Of a stretch of 31,933 nt of DNA, positions 16,033 through 23,023 are shown piece by piece. The notes beneath the pieces are model-generated. The model ran no database searches. It saw nothing but the letters and a program-made list of their open reading frames with translations, and had not been told where the DNA came from. A program made the translations under genes and the position numbers. Source of the stretch: JBFELO01 sp041552055 (lineage in GTDB: Bacteria; Acidobacteriota; Thermoanaerobaculia; Thermoanaerobaculales; Sulfomarinibacteraceae); contig JBFELO010000047.1 in the NCBI GenBank assembly GCA_041552055.1, positions 1-31,933 on the forward strand. Direction: 5' to 3'. Each line of letters begins with the position of its first letter. Position 1 is the first letter of the stretch.

Positions 16033-17163
16033 ATGGCCACCCTGGAGGACAGCTTCGGCACGATTGTCAAGGACGTGGAGACGCTGTCGGGCCACTATCA
16101 CGACAACGGCAACCGAAACCTCCTGAGGCACACGGTCGCGACGGTGAAAAGCATGGTGGATGCCGTGAGCTTTCGGCGGACCATCGAAGCCGATCGGAAC
16201 CTCGAGGAGATTCACAATCGGGTCCGTACGGTGTTGAAGAGCGATTTCGGCGTCACCAGGTGTTCCCTGTATGAGGTCGACCTCGAAACGAATCGCTTGA
16301 GACAGGTCTTCGCCGATGGGTTGCCCGACGACGGCAGGATGTGGTGTTCCGAGGAGATTCTCGTCGACGGCCATGCGTGCCGTGCCCGGCGGACCGCCCA
16401 TGAGGTCGATTCAGTCGGCGCCCGAGGAATGCGTGGCGCCTTCGCCGGCCACATCGTCGCGCCAGCGCAGGACCTGAAACACGTCTGCATGCCGTTGCTG
16501 CTGGGCGGGAGTGTGGGGGGCGTTCTGCAGCTTCTGTTCAGCGCCGACGAAGCGAAAGATGTTCACGACCGATTGCACACCATCTGGAGATACCTGGAGG
16601 AGGAGGCACCGGTGATCGAATCCAAGCGGCTGACCCAGATTCTTCGGGAATCCACCCTGAAGGATCCAATGACCGGGCTGTACGACCGCCGCTTTCTCGA
16701 CCAGTTCTCGGAGCGTCTCACCAGCATGGTGGAGCGCCCGCAAAGCGGTCTTGCGTTGGTGATGTGCGACCAGGACTCCTTCAAGGAGATGAACGACATC
16801 CACGGGCACCAGATGGGAGACGCTGCCCTGCGTGAAGCGGTGAGGGTCATCACCGTTTCTGTTCGCCACAGCGACTTCGTCATTCGCATGGGAGGTGACG
16901 AGTTTCTCGCGTTCCTGTCCGATGCGTCCGTGGACAAGGCGCTCGAGGTGGCGGAGAGGATTCGCTCCAGCTTGGAAGCGAACCGTTTCAAGGTCGCCGG
17001 GAGTGAGTTCAATCTGACGCTCTCCCTGGGTGTGTCTGTGTTTCCCCTGGGCTCGGATGATTTCGACGAATGCATGAAGTTCGCGGACACAGCTCTCTAC
17101 AAGGCCAAGGAGGCCGGCAGCAACCACGTCGTGCGATTCAGCAAGAGTATGTTGCCCTCGTAA
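16033..17163 (+). CDS. C-terminal fragment of the cyclase: GAF and GGDEF domains
   Basis: 376 codons from ATG 16033, which has no visible ribosome site and falls inside the HAMP-like region, so it is probably an internal Met rather than a true start. A GAF-like domain (about 50-190: NLEEIHNRVRTVLKSDFGVTRCSLYEVD ... VCMPLLLGGSVGGVLQLLF, shown in part) precedes a complete GGDEF domain. The latter has LKDPMTGLYDRRFL, QDSFKEMNDIHGHQMGD, the active-site motif MGGDEFLAFL, and TALYKAKEAGSN. An inhibitory I-site RxxD (RHSD) lies five residues before GGDEF, as in PleD-type enzymes. The expected activity is synthesis of cyclic di-GMP from two GTP with product inhibition. Confidence 0.7.
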   Translation: MATLEDSFGTIVKDVETLSGHYHDNGNRNLLRHTVATVKSMVDAVSFRRTIEADRNLEEIHNRVRTVLKSDFGVTRCSLYEVDLETNRLRQVFADGLPDDGRMWCSEEILVDGHACRARRTAHEVDSVGARGMRGAFAGHIVAPAQDLKHVCMPLLLGGSVGGVLQLLFSADEAKDVHDRLHTIWRYLEEEAPVIESKRLTQILRESTLKDPMTGLYDRRFLDQFSERLTSMVERPQSGLALVMCDQDSFKEMNDIHGHQMGDAALREAVRVITVSVRHSDFVIRMGGDEFLAFLSDASVDKALEVAERIRSSLEANRFKVAGSEFNLTLSLGVSVFPLGSDDFDECMKFADTALYKAKEAGSNHVVRFSKSMLPS

Positions 17164-17187
17164 CTTCCGAGCGCTCAGATTCATCGT

Positions 17188-17214
17188 GCAGGTACGCAGC
17201 CTCCGCGCGCCTGC
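17188..17214. terminator. Weak hairpin between convergent genes
   Basis: GCAGG/CCTGC and CGC/GCG arms pair with a 2-base internal mismatch around a 7-base loop. It lies in the 101-bp gap between the cyclase stop (17163) and the TPR-lipoprotein stop (17265). It could end transcripts from both sides, but there is no T-run, so support is only positional. Confidence 0.25.
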
Positions 17215-17264
17215 GGGCCGCCACCCTCGCTTGGAGCGATCCGGTTTCGGGGTACGCGGTCGGG

Positions 17265-18746
17265 TTACTGCTCGAGCATGGCGAGTGCCTCGGCGCGCGC
17301 AAAGGCGTAGTTCTGCGGCGCCTGATTCAGCGCGTTGAGATGCGCCGCACGCGTGCACACCTCGCGCGCGGCCTCGTCGTCGCCCGCGGCCCACAGCGCC
17401 TTGGCCTCGGCCAGCAGCACCCTGGCGTCGAGACGGTTCGCCTGCTGCAGTTCCTCGACCGCCGCCTCGGGCTCTCCCTGGGCCAGAGCGATCAGCCCGA
17501 ACAGCTCGTGCGACTGCCACATCTCGAACGGTATCTGATGAACGTCGACCTGCTGGCGGTACTCAGCGGCCTTTTCAGCGGCGGCATCGATGTCAGCCCG
17601 GGCAAGTGACACTCGAACGACGTCAGCGACGTGGTTCCGGCGGACCGCCTCCTTGACCTCGTCGGTGGCCACCGAGTTGTTCGAGAGCGCCACGGATTCG
17701 GTGTACTTCGCCGCCGCCTCGTCGGGTCGTCCGGCGTGGAGCAGAATGTCTCCCATCAGGTTGAAATCGCCCGACATCGCGCCGAGATCATTCGTCTCCG
17801 CGGCGATGTCGTAGCGCCGCTGGATCTCCGCGAGCGCCTTTTCGAAGTCTCCCTCGAGCACGTACGATCGGGACCGCCAGGTGCATGCCTGGCGCCGTTC
17901 GGCGTCGGTCCGGGCCCGAGACTCGAGCGTCGCGAGCGTCTCGCGCGCGCTGTCGAACTCGCCCATGAACATCTGGTTGTTGGCGATCCCGACGTACGAC
18001 GCGATGAACTCCGGGTTCTGCTCGAGCGCCTTCTGGTACTGCACGATCGACTCGTCGAACCGGCCCATCTTCATCAGCAGTTCAGCGTACGAATCGTACG
18101 GGTTGGCCTCGTTCGGGATGAGCTCGATGTACCTCTGAAACGCCTCCTCGGCGCCAGCGTTGTCCCCCGCGAAGCGCAAGGCGTAGCCGAGCTGGTTGTA
18201 GGTGGGAGCGAAATCCGGGTTGATCTCGGTCGCACGGCGGTAGTGCTTGATCCCTCGATCGTACTCCTGGCGTCCAGAGTAGAAGATGCCCGCCAGCTGG
18301 TGGGCCCGCTCGTCCTCGGGATAGCTGGCGACCAGCTCCTCCAGGAGTTGCTGTTGCAGCTCGGGCTCGCCGTTGACCCCGGCCAGGGTCGCGTCCACCA
18401 TGAGACGCTCTCCCGCACTCGCGCCACTCGAGACTTCCGACGCCCTACCGAGCGCCTCGAAGAACCCCGTGTTGGTGGTCGCAGTATTGGCGAGAGCAAG
18501 GTGGGCGAGCGTGAAGCCCGGATCGATCTCCGCCGCCCGCTGGAAGTACTGCCGCGAATCGGTCACGCGCAGGTTTTCGAAGAGCCCCCGACCGGTGAGA
18601 TAGGCGTCCCTCGCGTCGTCCGAGGCGCAGGTGATGGGCACCTTGCCCGTCGCCTCGACGGCCTCCTCCGGAGCCTGTCCGCAGCCCGCTGCGATGACCG
18701 CGAGACACACTCCCAGCGACGTCGTTACCACTCGACTCCAACTCAT
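17265..18746 (-). CDS. TPR-repeat lipoprotein
   Basis: The start chosen is ATG 18746 behind AAGGGAGG; 22 further upstream codons are in frame but lie before that ribosome site. 493 residues. The signal sequence MSWSRVVTTSLGVCLAVIAAGC ends in a lipobox-like AAGC with C22, so it is probably lipidated. The rest is largely TPR. Examples are SRQYFQRAAEIDPGFTLAHL, KHYRRATEINPDFAPTYNQLGYAL, AFQRYIELIPNEANPYDSYAEL and QYQKALEQNPEFIASYVGIA. Weaker helical repeats continue to the C-terminus (RPDEAAAKYTESVALSNN, EAAVEELQQANRLDARVLLA). TPRs bind peptides or partner proteins; no enzymatic domain is visible. It resembles the TPR half of acidobacterial kinases such as the one at 7486, but lacks kinase and TolB-like parts. 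Confidence 0.85.
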   Translation of the reverse strand: MSWSRVVTTSLGVCLAVIAAGCGQAPEEAVEATGKVPITCASDDARDAYLTGRGLFENLRVTDSRQYFQRAAEIDPGFTLAHLALANTATTNTGFFEALGRASEVSSGASAGERLMVDATLAGVNGEPELQQQLLEELVASYPEDERAHQLAGIFYSGRQEYDRGIKHYRRATEINPDFAPTYNQLGYALRFAGDNAGAEEAFQRYIELIPNEANPYDSYAELLMKMGRFDESIVQYQKALEQNPEFIASYVGIANNQMFMGEFDSARETLATLESRARTDAERRQACTWRSRSYVLEGDFEKALAEIQRRYDIAAETNDLGAMSGDFNLMGDILLHAGRPDEAAAKYTESVALSNNSVATDEVKEAVRRNHVADVVRVSLARADIDAAAEKAAEYRQQVDVHQIPFEMWQSHELFGLIALAQGEPEAAVEELQQANRLDARVLLAEAKALWAAGDDEAAREVCTRAAHLNALNQAPQNYAFARAEALAMLEQ

Positions 18747-19037
18747 GATTGCCTCCCTTGCTGGTCCGGTTGTCGGAGGAGACCGGCACCCCGGACGGTG
18801 AATCGTCAGCACGTGCTGCGGGTCTCACCTTCCCTTGCGTGTGAGTCTCAATGCAAAAGATAGGCACTCGCCCCCTTATGTGCAACTCGACTCGAACCAC
18901 CCTGCCACCCGGGTCCGGACGCCCGATCCCAGAGCCCGACTCCCCGACCCGCCCCTTTTCGCTTGCCGCTGGTCGCATGTCCTGTTCTGTCCGTGTGATA
19001 CGCAGCAAGGGCGTGGAGGGTTGCCCGGCCGTATCGT
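18747..19037. promoter_or_regulatory. Upstream region of the TPR lipoprotein
   Basis: This 291-bp gap lies between the lipoprotein start (18746, leftward) and the sulfatase-fold gene's stop (19038, leftward). It should hold the lipoprotein promoter and the upstream gene's transcript end. I see no strong hairpin with a T-run and none of the palindromic repeats found after other genes. The only short frames present lack protein-like character. Confidence 0.3.
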
Positions 19038-21368
19038 TCAGTCGGCGTACCCGAGCGCTCGGAGCATCTCTCGATCGGTCTCGTCTATTTCAGGACGTAC
19101 CGGGGACGGCGGCACCAGAGGGGGTCGCGATGCGCGCCGTGTGAGGTGCTCCCTCAATCCCACGAATACGCCGGGCCGGTCGAGCACGAGATCGTCGCGT
19201 TCGGCGGGATCGCTGCGCAGGTCGTACAACGCGCCGTGCCCGGCCGGCGTCAGCATGACTTTCCACCGGAGTGAGCGAAGCCCGAGGACGGGAGGGTGGT
19301 GCGCATCCCGAAGAACCAGATATCTCCCGACGGCGGTCCGATACCCGCTCGGGTCGCCGGCCAGGTCGATCCCGTCGAGCTCGTCGGGGGGTCGTATACC
19401 CGCAGCAGCGACGAGAGTAGGTGTGATGTCAGCGAGCGACACCAACCGACCGGTGTCCACGCCGTTCCCCGCCGACCCGGCGGGGAGGCGCAGGACGAAG
19501 GGCACCCGCAGCATCTCATCGTACAGTGTCGAGTTGTGGCCCATCTTGCCGTGTTCGTAGAGGGCGTCGCCGTGATCCGATGTGACCAGCACGACGGTGT
19601 CGCGCCAACGCGATCGCTCCTGCAGTTTTCGCAAGAAAACCCCCACCGCGTCGTCGACCATGCGGAGGTTGCCGTCGTACAGGGCGGCGATGTGCGCGAT
19701 GTCGGATTCGGTGGGCTTCAACCGATTGGTGTTGATCCCCCGCAGTGCCTCCATGTTGCCGGTGAAACTGCCGCCATACCTGGGATCGGTGAACAGGTTG
19801 AACGCGGGTGCCGGACGGTAGGGGGAGTGCGGCGGCAGGTAGTGGAGCTGCAGGTGGAGGGGGGTCGTCCCGTCGTGCTCGGCGAGCCACTCGAGGGCGT
19901 GGTCCGAGACCCGGTGAGGATTCGCTGGCTCTCGGCGGGTGCGCCGCCTCCACATCTGGAAGAACTCGTCGTAGCCCTGATCGAAGCCTCGGGATCGGCT
20001 GTTGTTCGGGTTGGCGGAGAAACAGGCGGTCGTGTAGCCGGCGCGGCGGAGGTACTCCGCGAGCGTCGTGGCCGCGTCATCCAATCCCTCCTTGTCCGAC
20101 ACCACCCCGTGGTCGAGGAAGGACAGGCCGGTGATCATTGTCGGGACCGAGCATCGCGTGTACGGTGCAAGCGCGAACGCATTCGAGAACACCAGCGACT
20201 CTTCCGCCAGACGATCGATGTGCGGGGTCGTCGGTCGACCGTATCCGTAAGAGCCGAAGTGATCCGGCCGTGCGGCATCGAGGATGATGAGCACGATGTC
20301 CGGTTTCCGACCATCGTGGGCCATCGTGGAGTCCTCAGAATCTTGAGACCTTGCGCCCGGAGCCGGATTGACCGGGACGGGCGGAGCGATCTCGACCGCG
20401 CTGCCCGGCGGCCGTGGATCAACTCGAAACGTCAGCAGGCATGCGGCGCCCTGGAAGCCGTCCACGGAGACCTCTCCGGTGAGATCCCCCGGCGATGTCT
20501 CGAACCGCAGATCTTCGAGCGGAAGCCGCCGGGTGCGCCGCGGTTTGCCGTCCAGGTTCTCGATGGTAAGCGTCACCATCGTTCGTTTGCGATTCAATTC
20601 TGGCGGTACCCGGACCTCCAGGCCCAGCCCGATCGCCGCGTCGGGAATCGTGATCGGGACCACCAACCGGCCTGGGCGCGAAACCACGAACCGACCGCGG
20701 TCTGCGTCGTACACGGAGCCATCACCGGCCTCGACTTTTTTCGTGCCCCGACTGCGCGAGCGCCTCGCACCGGGTGCGAGCTCCAAAGCGAGCCGCTCGA
20801 TGCGCGCGGAGACCATGGGGCCGCCGTGGCCGCGCTTTTCCGTCCTCGTGGGGGCGTCATACGCGAAGGAAAACTTGATCTCGTTGTGCCCTGCTCTCTG
20901 GACCCTCTCCGGGATCGGAACCGTGATCTCACCCCATTCGTCTGGGACCTGGAACCTCCCCAACCGGCGGCCGTTGACCCTGACCGCCACGGCCTGTCCG
21001 ACGCTGCCTTTCGGATTCGCCTGCGCCTCACACCTCATGACGAGACGCCGCGGCGCGGGCTTGGCGATGAACACGGTTACCCCGTCCTCGCGCCGTGCGT
21101 GCCACAGCGTGGGCTGGAGCGGGGCGCGCCACTTTTCGCCGATCCGGCACGGCACCAGCTGTCGACCTCCGGCCTCTGTCGAATCCCCTTCACTCCTCCC
21201 GAGGCCGCAGTCCAGAACATCGGCATCGACGCGGTCGTCGGAGACGAAATAGTGGGGCGGTCCATCGACCCCGCCCGGAGCGTCTGCCCTCTTGGACAGC
21301 CGTATCACGAGGACGACGGCGACCAGGACGGCGCCGACGGTAAGCACAGTGACTATGGTTCTTCTCAA
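19038..21368 (-). CDS. Membrane-anchored sulfatase-superfamily protein with Thr at the nucleophile position
   Basis: I favour TTG 21368, preceded by GAGGA eight bases upstream, giving MRRTIVTVLTVGAVLVAVVLVIRL. The frame stays open to 21443, but that runs into a palindromic repeat. About 776 residues. One N-terminal membrane helix is followed by about 330 residues of beta-rich region (VGQAVAVRVNGRRLGRFQVPDEW is jelly-roll-like) and an alkaline phosphatase/sulfatase-fold domain from about 350. That domain has IVLIILDAARPDHFGSYGY, a nucleophile region APYTRCSVPTMITGL, and SDHGDALYEHGKMGH near 594-610 with metal-binding Asp/His. The C/S-x-P-x-R motif needed for formylglycine is absent. By alignment the nucleophile position is T404, as in phospho-transferring members such as LtaS and EptA, so a phosphatase or phosphotransferase role is as likely as sulfatase. 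The anchoring places the domain outside the membrane. Confidence 0.8.
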   Translation of the reverse strand: MRRTIVTVLTVGAVLVAVVLVIRLSKRADAPGGVDGPPHYFVSDDRVDADVLDCGLGRSEGDSTEAGGRQLVPCRIGEKWRAPLQPTLWHARREDGVTVFIAKPAPRRLVMRCEAQANPKGSVGQAVAVRVNGRRLGRFQVPDEWGEITVPIPERVQRAGHNEIKFSFAYDAPTRTEKRGHGGPMVSARIERLALELAPGARRSRSRGTKKVEAGDGSVYDADRGRFVVSRPGRLVVPITIPDAAIGLGLEVRVPPELNRKRTMVTLTIENLDGKPRRTRRLPLEDLRFETSPGDLTGEVSVDGFQGAACLLTFRVDPRPPGSAVEIAPPVPVNPAPGARSQDSEDSTMAHDGRKPDIVLIILDAARPDHFGSYGYGRPTTPHIDRLAEESLVFSNAFALAPYTRCSVPTMITGLSFLDHGVVSDKEGLDDAATTLAEYLRRAGYTTACFSANPNNSRSRGFDQGYDEFFQMWRRRTRREPANPHRVSDHALEWLAEHDGTTPLHLQLHYLPPHSPYRPAPAFNLFTDPRYGGSFTGNMEALRGINTNRLKPTESDIAHIAALYDGNLRMVDDAVGVFLRKLQERSRWRDTVVLVTSDHGDALYEHGKMGHNSTLYDEMLRVPFVLRLPAGSAGNGVDTGRLVSLADITPTLVAAAGIRPPDELDGIDLAGDPSGYRTAVGRYLVLRDAHHPPVLGLRSLRWKVMLTPAGHGALYDLRSDPAERDDLVLDRPGVFVGLREHLTRRASRPPLVPPSPVRPEIDETDREMLRALGYAD

Positions 21369-21439
21369 GATCAGGGTCCTCGCCTGCCGACGGGGGGCGG
21401 TCGTGACCAGCCCAAAGGTTCGAGGCGCGAGTATACCGT

Positions 21440-21460
21440 GCAATTCGCTGCGCGGATTGC
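21440..21460. repeat. Extragenic palindrome copy 3
   Basis: GCAATTCGC and GCGGATTGC pair (one G-T wobble) around TGC. It lies immediately after the stop of the leftward surface-protein gene (stop codon at 21468) and about 70 bp before the start chosen for the sulfatase-fold gene. This repeat is part of the reason for rejecting a start at 21443 for the latter. Confidence 0.72.
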
Positions 21461-21467
21461 GGGTTGG

Positions 21468-22715
21468 TTAAGCTCGCATTCTGAGGATCATGATGCTTGT
21501 GCCGGCGAGGAGGAATACCAACAACGCTGTCGACAGTGGTGACGACGCCGGGATCGGCTGATCGCCGACATCCGGTCCTGGCGTGGGAGAAGCCGCGGGG
21601 GTCGTCGTTGGTGTTGCGGTCGGCGTCGCCACCACCGGGGTCGAGGTCGTGATGGGAGTCGGGGTGTCGGTCGGCGTCGGCGGCACCGGCGTCGGCGTGT
21701 TTGTCGGTGTGGGTGGTACCGGCGTCAGGGTGACGGCAGGCGTCGGCGAGACCGGCGTCGGGGTGTCGGTCGGCGTCGGCGGCACCGGCGTCGGCGTGTT
21801 TGTCGGTGTGGGTGGTACCGGCGTCGGGGTGTCGGTCGGCGTCGGCGGCACCGGCGTCGGGGTGTCGGTCGGCGTCGGCGGTACCGGGGTCGGCGTATCG
21901 GTTGGTGTCGGCGGCACCGGCGTCGGCGTATCGGTTGGTGTTGGAGGCACCGGCGTCGGCGTATCCGTCGGGGTCGGCGGCACCGGGGTCGGCGTATCGG
22001 TCGGCGTCGGCGGCACCGGCGTCGGCGTGTCGGTCGGCGTCGGCGGAATCGGGGTCGGTGTCGCGTCCGGCGGCATCGGGATGCCGAGATCGACCAGCTG
22101 ACAGCCGCACTTCGAGTTCGTCCCCGGGAACGCATCCGCGACACCGTTGCATGCGGTGCCGACATTGTTGTCCCAGCTGGCACACGTGCTTGCATCGACA
22201 AATCCGTTCAGGTCGCTGTCTACACACGAGACTCGGAATACTGCGAGCTGCTTGAAAATCTGCGTTCCGCCCTCGATGTCACCACACAGGTCGGCATCCG
22301 CGTTACCGTCCCACCACGGACCACCAACGATGTCGGGGACAGTGTCGAGGTTGGCATCGCCGTACGTGGGTGTCGAGGTCAGTGGTGGCTCCAGGTAGTC
22401 ATGGAAGCAGCTGTCGCCGTCGCGGGCACTGCCGCCGTCCAGGGCGATGAACAGCCCGATGTCGTACCGATCGGGAGACCCCTCGGATGAGACGAGGATC
22501 TCCACCAGCACCTCCGCCTCACCCCACACGCCCACATCGCACGCCTCGACTACCGACAGCACGGTCGTTTCTTGGATGCGGACGTCGTTCGCCGTGCACA
22601 CCGCTCCACCGCGGAAATCCCGCACGCAGACGTTGCCGATCTGCTGGGCATGACCATCCCCGGGAAGCCAGACGACGCAGGCCGCGACGATGATCAACGT
22701 GCCGAATCGATTCAC
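21468..22715 (-). CDS. Secreted protein with Pro/Thr repeat stalk and C-terminal anchor
   Basis: The start chosen is GTG 22715 behind GAGGGAA; the frame extends upstream to 22814, but those codons have no signal or ribosome site. About 415 residues. A signal peptide (about 4-24, ending GHAQQ) leads to a ~200-residue cysteine-containing domain with Asp/Asn-rich, calcium-site-like segments (GDANLDTVPD, GNADADLCGD, DSDLNGFVD). A stalk of about a dozen 11-residue units (PPTPTDTPTPV and variants) follows. The end, IPASSPLSTALLVFLLAGTS then ILRMRA, is a membrane helix with a basic tail, like IPTL-CTERM/PEP-CTERM sorting signals. It is probably a surface-anchored protein whose globular head is held off the cell. 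The function of the head is unknown. Confidence 0.8.
   Translation of the reverse strand: MNRFGTLIIVAACVVWLPGDGHAQQIGNVCVRDFRGGAVCTANDVRIQETTVLSVVEACDVGVWGEAEVLVEILVSSEGSPDRYDIGLFIALDGGSARDGDSCFHDYLEPPLTSTPTYGDANLDTVPDIVGGPWWDGNADADLCGDIEGGTQIFKQLAVFRVSCVDSDLNGFVDASTCASWDNNVGTACNGVADAFPGTNSKCGCQLVDLGIPMPPDATPTPIPPTPTDTPTPVPPTPTDTPTPVPPTPTDTPTPVPPTPTDTPTPVPPTPTDTPTPVPPTPTDTPTPVPPTPTDTPTPVPPTPTNTPTPVPPTPTDTPTPVSPTPAVTLTPVPPTPTNTPTPVPPTPTDTPTPITTSTPVVATPTATPTTTPAASPTPGPDVGDQPIPASSPLSTALLVFLLAGTSIMILRMRA
21640..22065 (-). repeat. In-gene tandem repeat of about 33 bp, roughly a dozen units
   Basis: On the plus strand units read like GGCGTCGGCGGCACCGGCGT plus 13 more bases, repeated with a 33-bp period and scattered third-position changes. 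On the coding (minus) strand each unit encodes an 11-residue Pro/Thr segment. The variants (PTPTNTPTP, SPTPAVTLTP) are in the part nearest 21640-21830 and the most uniform units are at about 21830-22050. Such arrays often vary in copy number between strains. It is not a CRISPR: there are no spacers and the array is in frame. Confidence 0.85.
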
Positions 22716-22845
22716 GACTGTTCCCTCGCTTCGGCAAACCCCCTGTCCCGGGACGAGACTGTTCGACCGTCCCGGTGGCGGGTCGCCGCTCCGTAGTGTC
22801 TGTACCCGAAACAAAGCGTTTTAGGACTCATTACCGGTTTCTTGA

Positions 22846-22882
22846 TGCAAACCGCTGCGCGCGGGTCGCCGCGCGGATTTCA
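22846..22882. repeat. Extragenic palindrome copy 4 (degenerate, longer loop)
   Basis: TGCAAACCGC (22846-22855) pairs with GCGGATTTCA (22873-22882) at eight of ten positions, with 17 bases between. The right flank GTAGATACCGGG matches GTGAATACCGGG after the copy at 30572, which supports common origin despite the mismatches. The longer centre suggests an insertion of about 14 bases into the usual 3-base loop. Confidence 0.55.
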
Positions 22883-22937
22883 GTAGATACCGGGCGGGCG
22901 AAGGCCAGGGACGCGACGGAAACACCTCGGAGTTCGT

Positions 22938-22978
22938 TGTCACTCCGAGCGAGCGAGGGATTCGCGAAGTCTCCGGGG
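22938..22978. repeat. GTCATTCTGAG-type intergenic element, copy 1
   Basis: TGTCACTCCGAGCGAGCGAG then GGATTCGCGAAGTCTCC corresponds to the elements at 29923 and 30648. All share a TGTC[AG][CT]T[CT][CT]GAG opening, an AGGGAT or AGAAT centre and a GTCTCC or GTCC end. It lies about 55 bp beyond palindrome copy 4, the same order as in the other two loci. Similar 'GTCATTCTGAGCGAAGCGAAGAATC' sequences are widespread in intergenic DNA of several phyla (from memory). Confidence 0.6.
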
Positions 22979-23023
22979 CGAGGCTGCGTCCGCGTGTTCG
23001 TGGGACCGTCAGCGCCCCTCGCC

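Larger units (their letters stand above)
15540..17163 (+). pseudogene. Membrane diguanylate cyclase gene (TM-HAMP-GAF-GGDEF) broken by a stop and two frameshifts
   Basis: Three plus-strand frames together encode one recognisable protein. Frame one (15540-15860) gives a membrane sensor N-terminus and ends at TAG 15858-15860. After that stop it still reads VLET before the sense passes to a second frame at about 15872 (EIAYSLRRLLLPIVDATVEIHEVV, a HAMP-like segment). The sense passes to a third frame near 15993 (GDEIGRISEQTNHLMATLEDSF) and continues to 17163. Each switch is explained by loss of one G: GAGACGAGATC for GAGACGGAGATC, and GGGG for GGGGG at a homopolymer. The C-terminal GGDEF domain is intact. 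This is either a decaying gene or sequencing error in a metagenome assembly; the homopolymer favours error for the second shift, while the additional TAG favours real decay. Confidence 0.72.
22716..23023. other. Intergenic region with a degenerate palindrome and a second repeat element
   Basis: This 308-bp gap lies between the nrfD stop (23024, leftward) and the surface-protein start (22715, leftward). It holds a degenerate palindrome at 22846-22882 and a CTCCGAGCGAGCGAGGGATT-type element at 22938-22978. I see no gene here. The promoter of the surface-protein gene must lie within it, but no clear boxes are visible. Confidence 0.45.

Noticed and set aside
21474..21490. CATTCTGAGGATC resembling the GTCATTCTGAG-type intergenic element
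   Set aside because: It is coding sequence for the last residues (ILRMRA) of the surface protein, and the similarity does not extend beyond about 10 bases.
19296..21542. Long open frame on the plus strand opposite the sulfatase-fold gene
   Set aside because: The minus strand encodes recognisable sulfatase-fold motifs across the span; the plus frame is Arg/Gly-rich with no domain signature and is typical antisense openness in high-GC DNA.
21640..22065. Possible CRISPR array
   Set aside because: The repeats are contiguous with no unique spacers and encode an in-frame peptide repeat.
21583..22101. Plus-strand frame made of Gly-Val repeats
   Set aside because: It is the antisense translation of the 33-bp repeat that encodes the Pro/Thr stalk; it lacks a signal, a ribosome site and any flanking domain.
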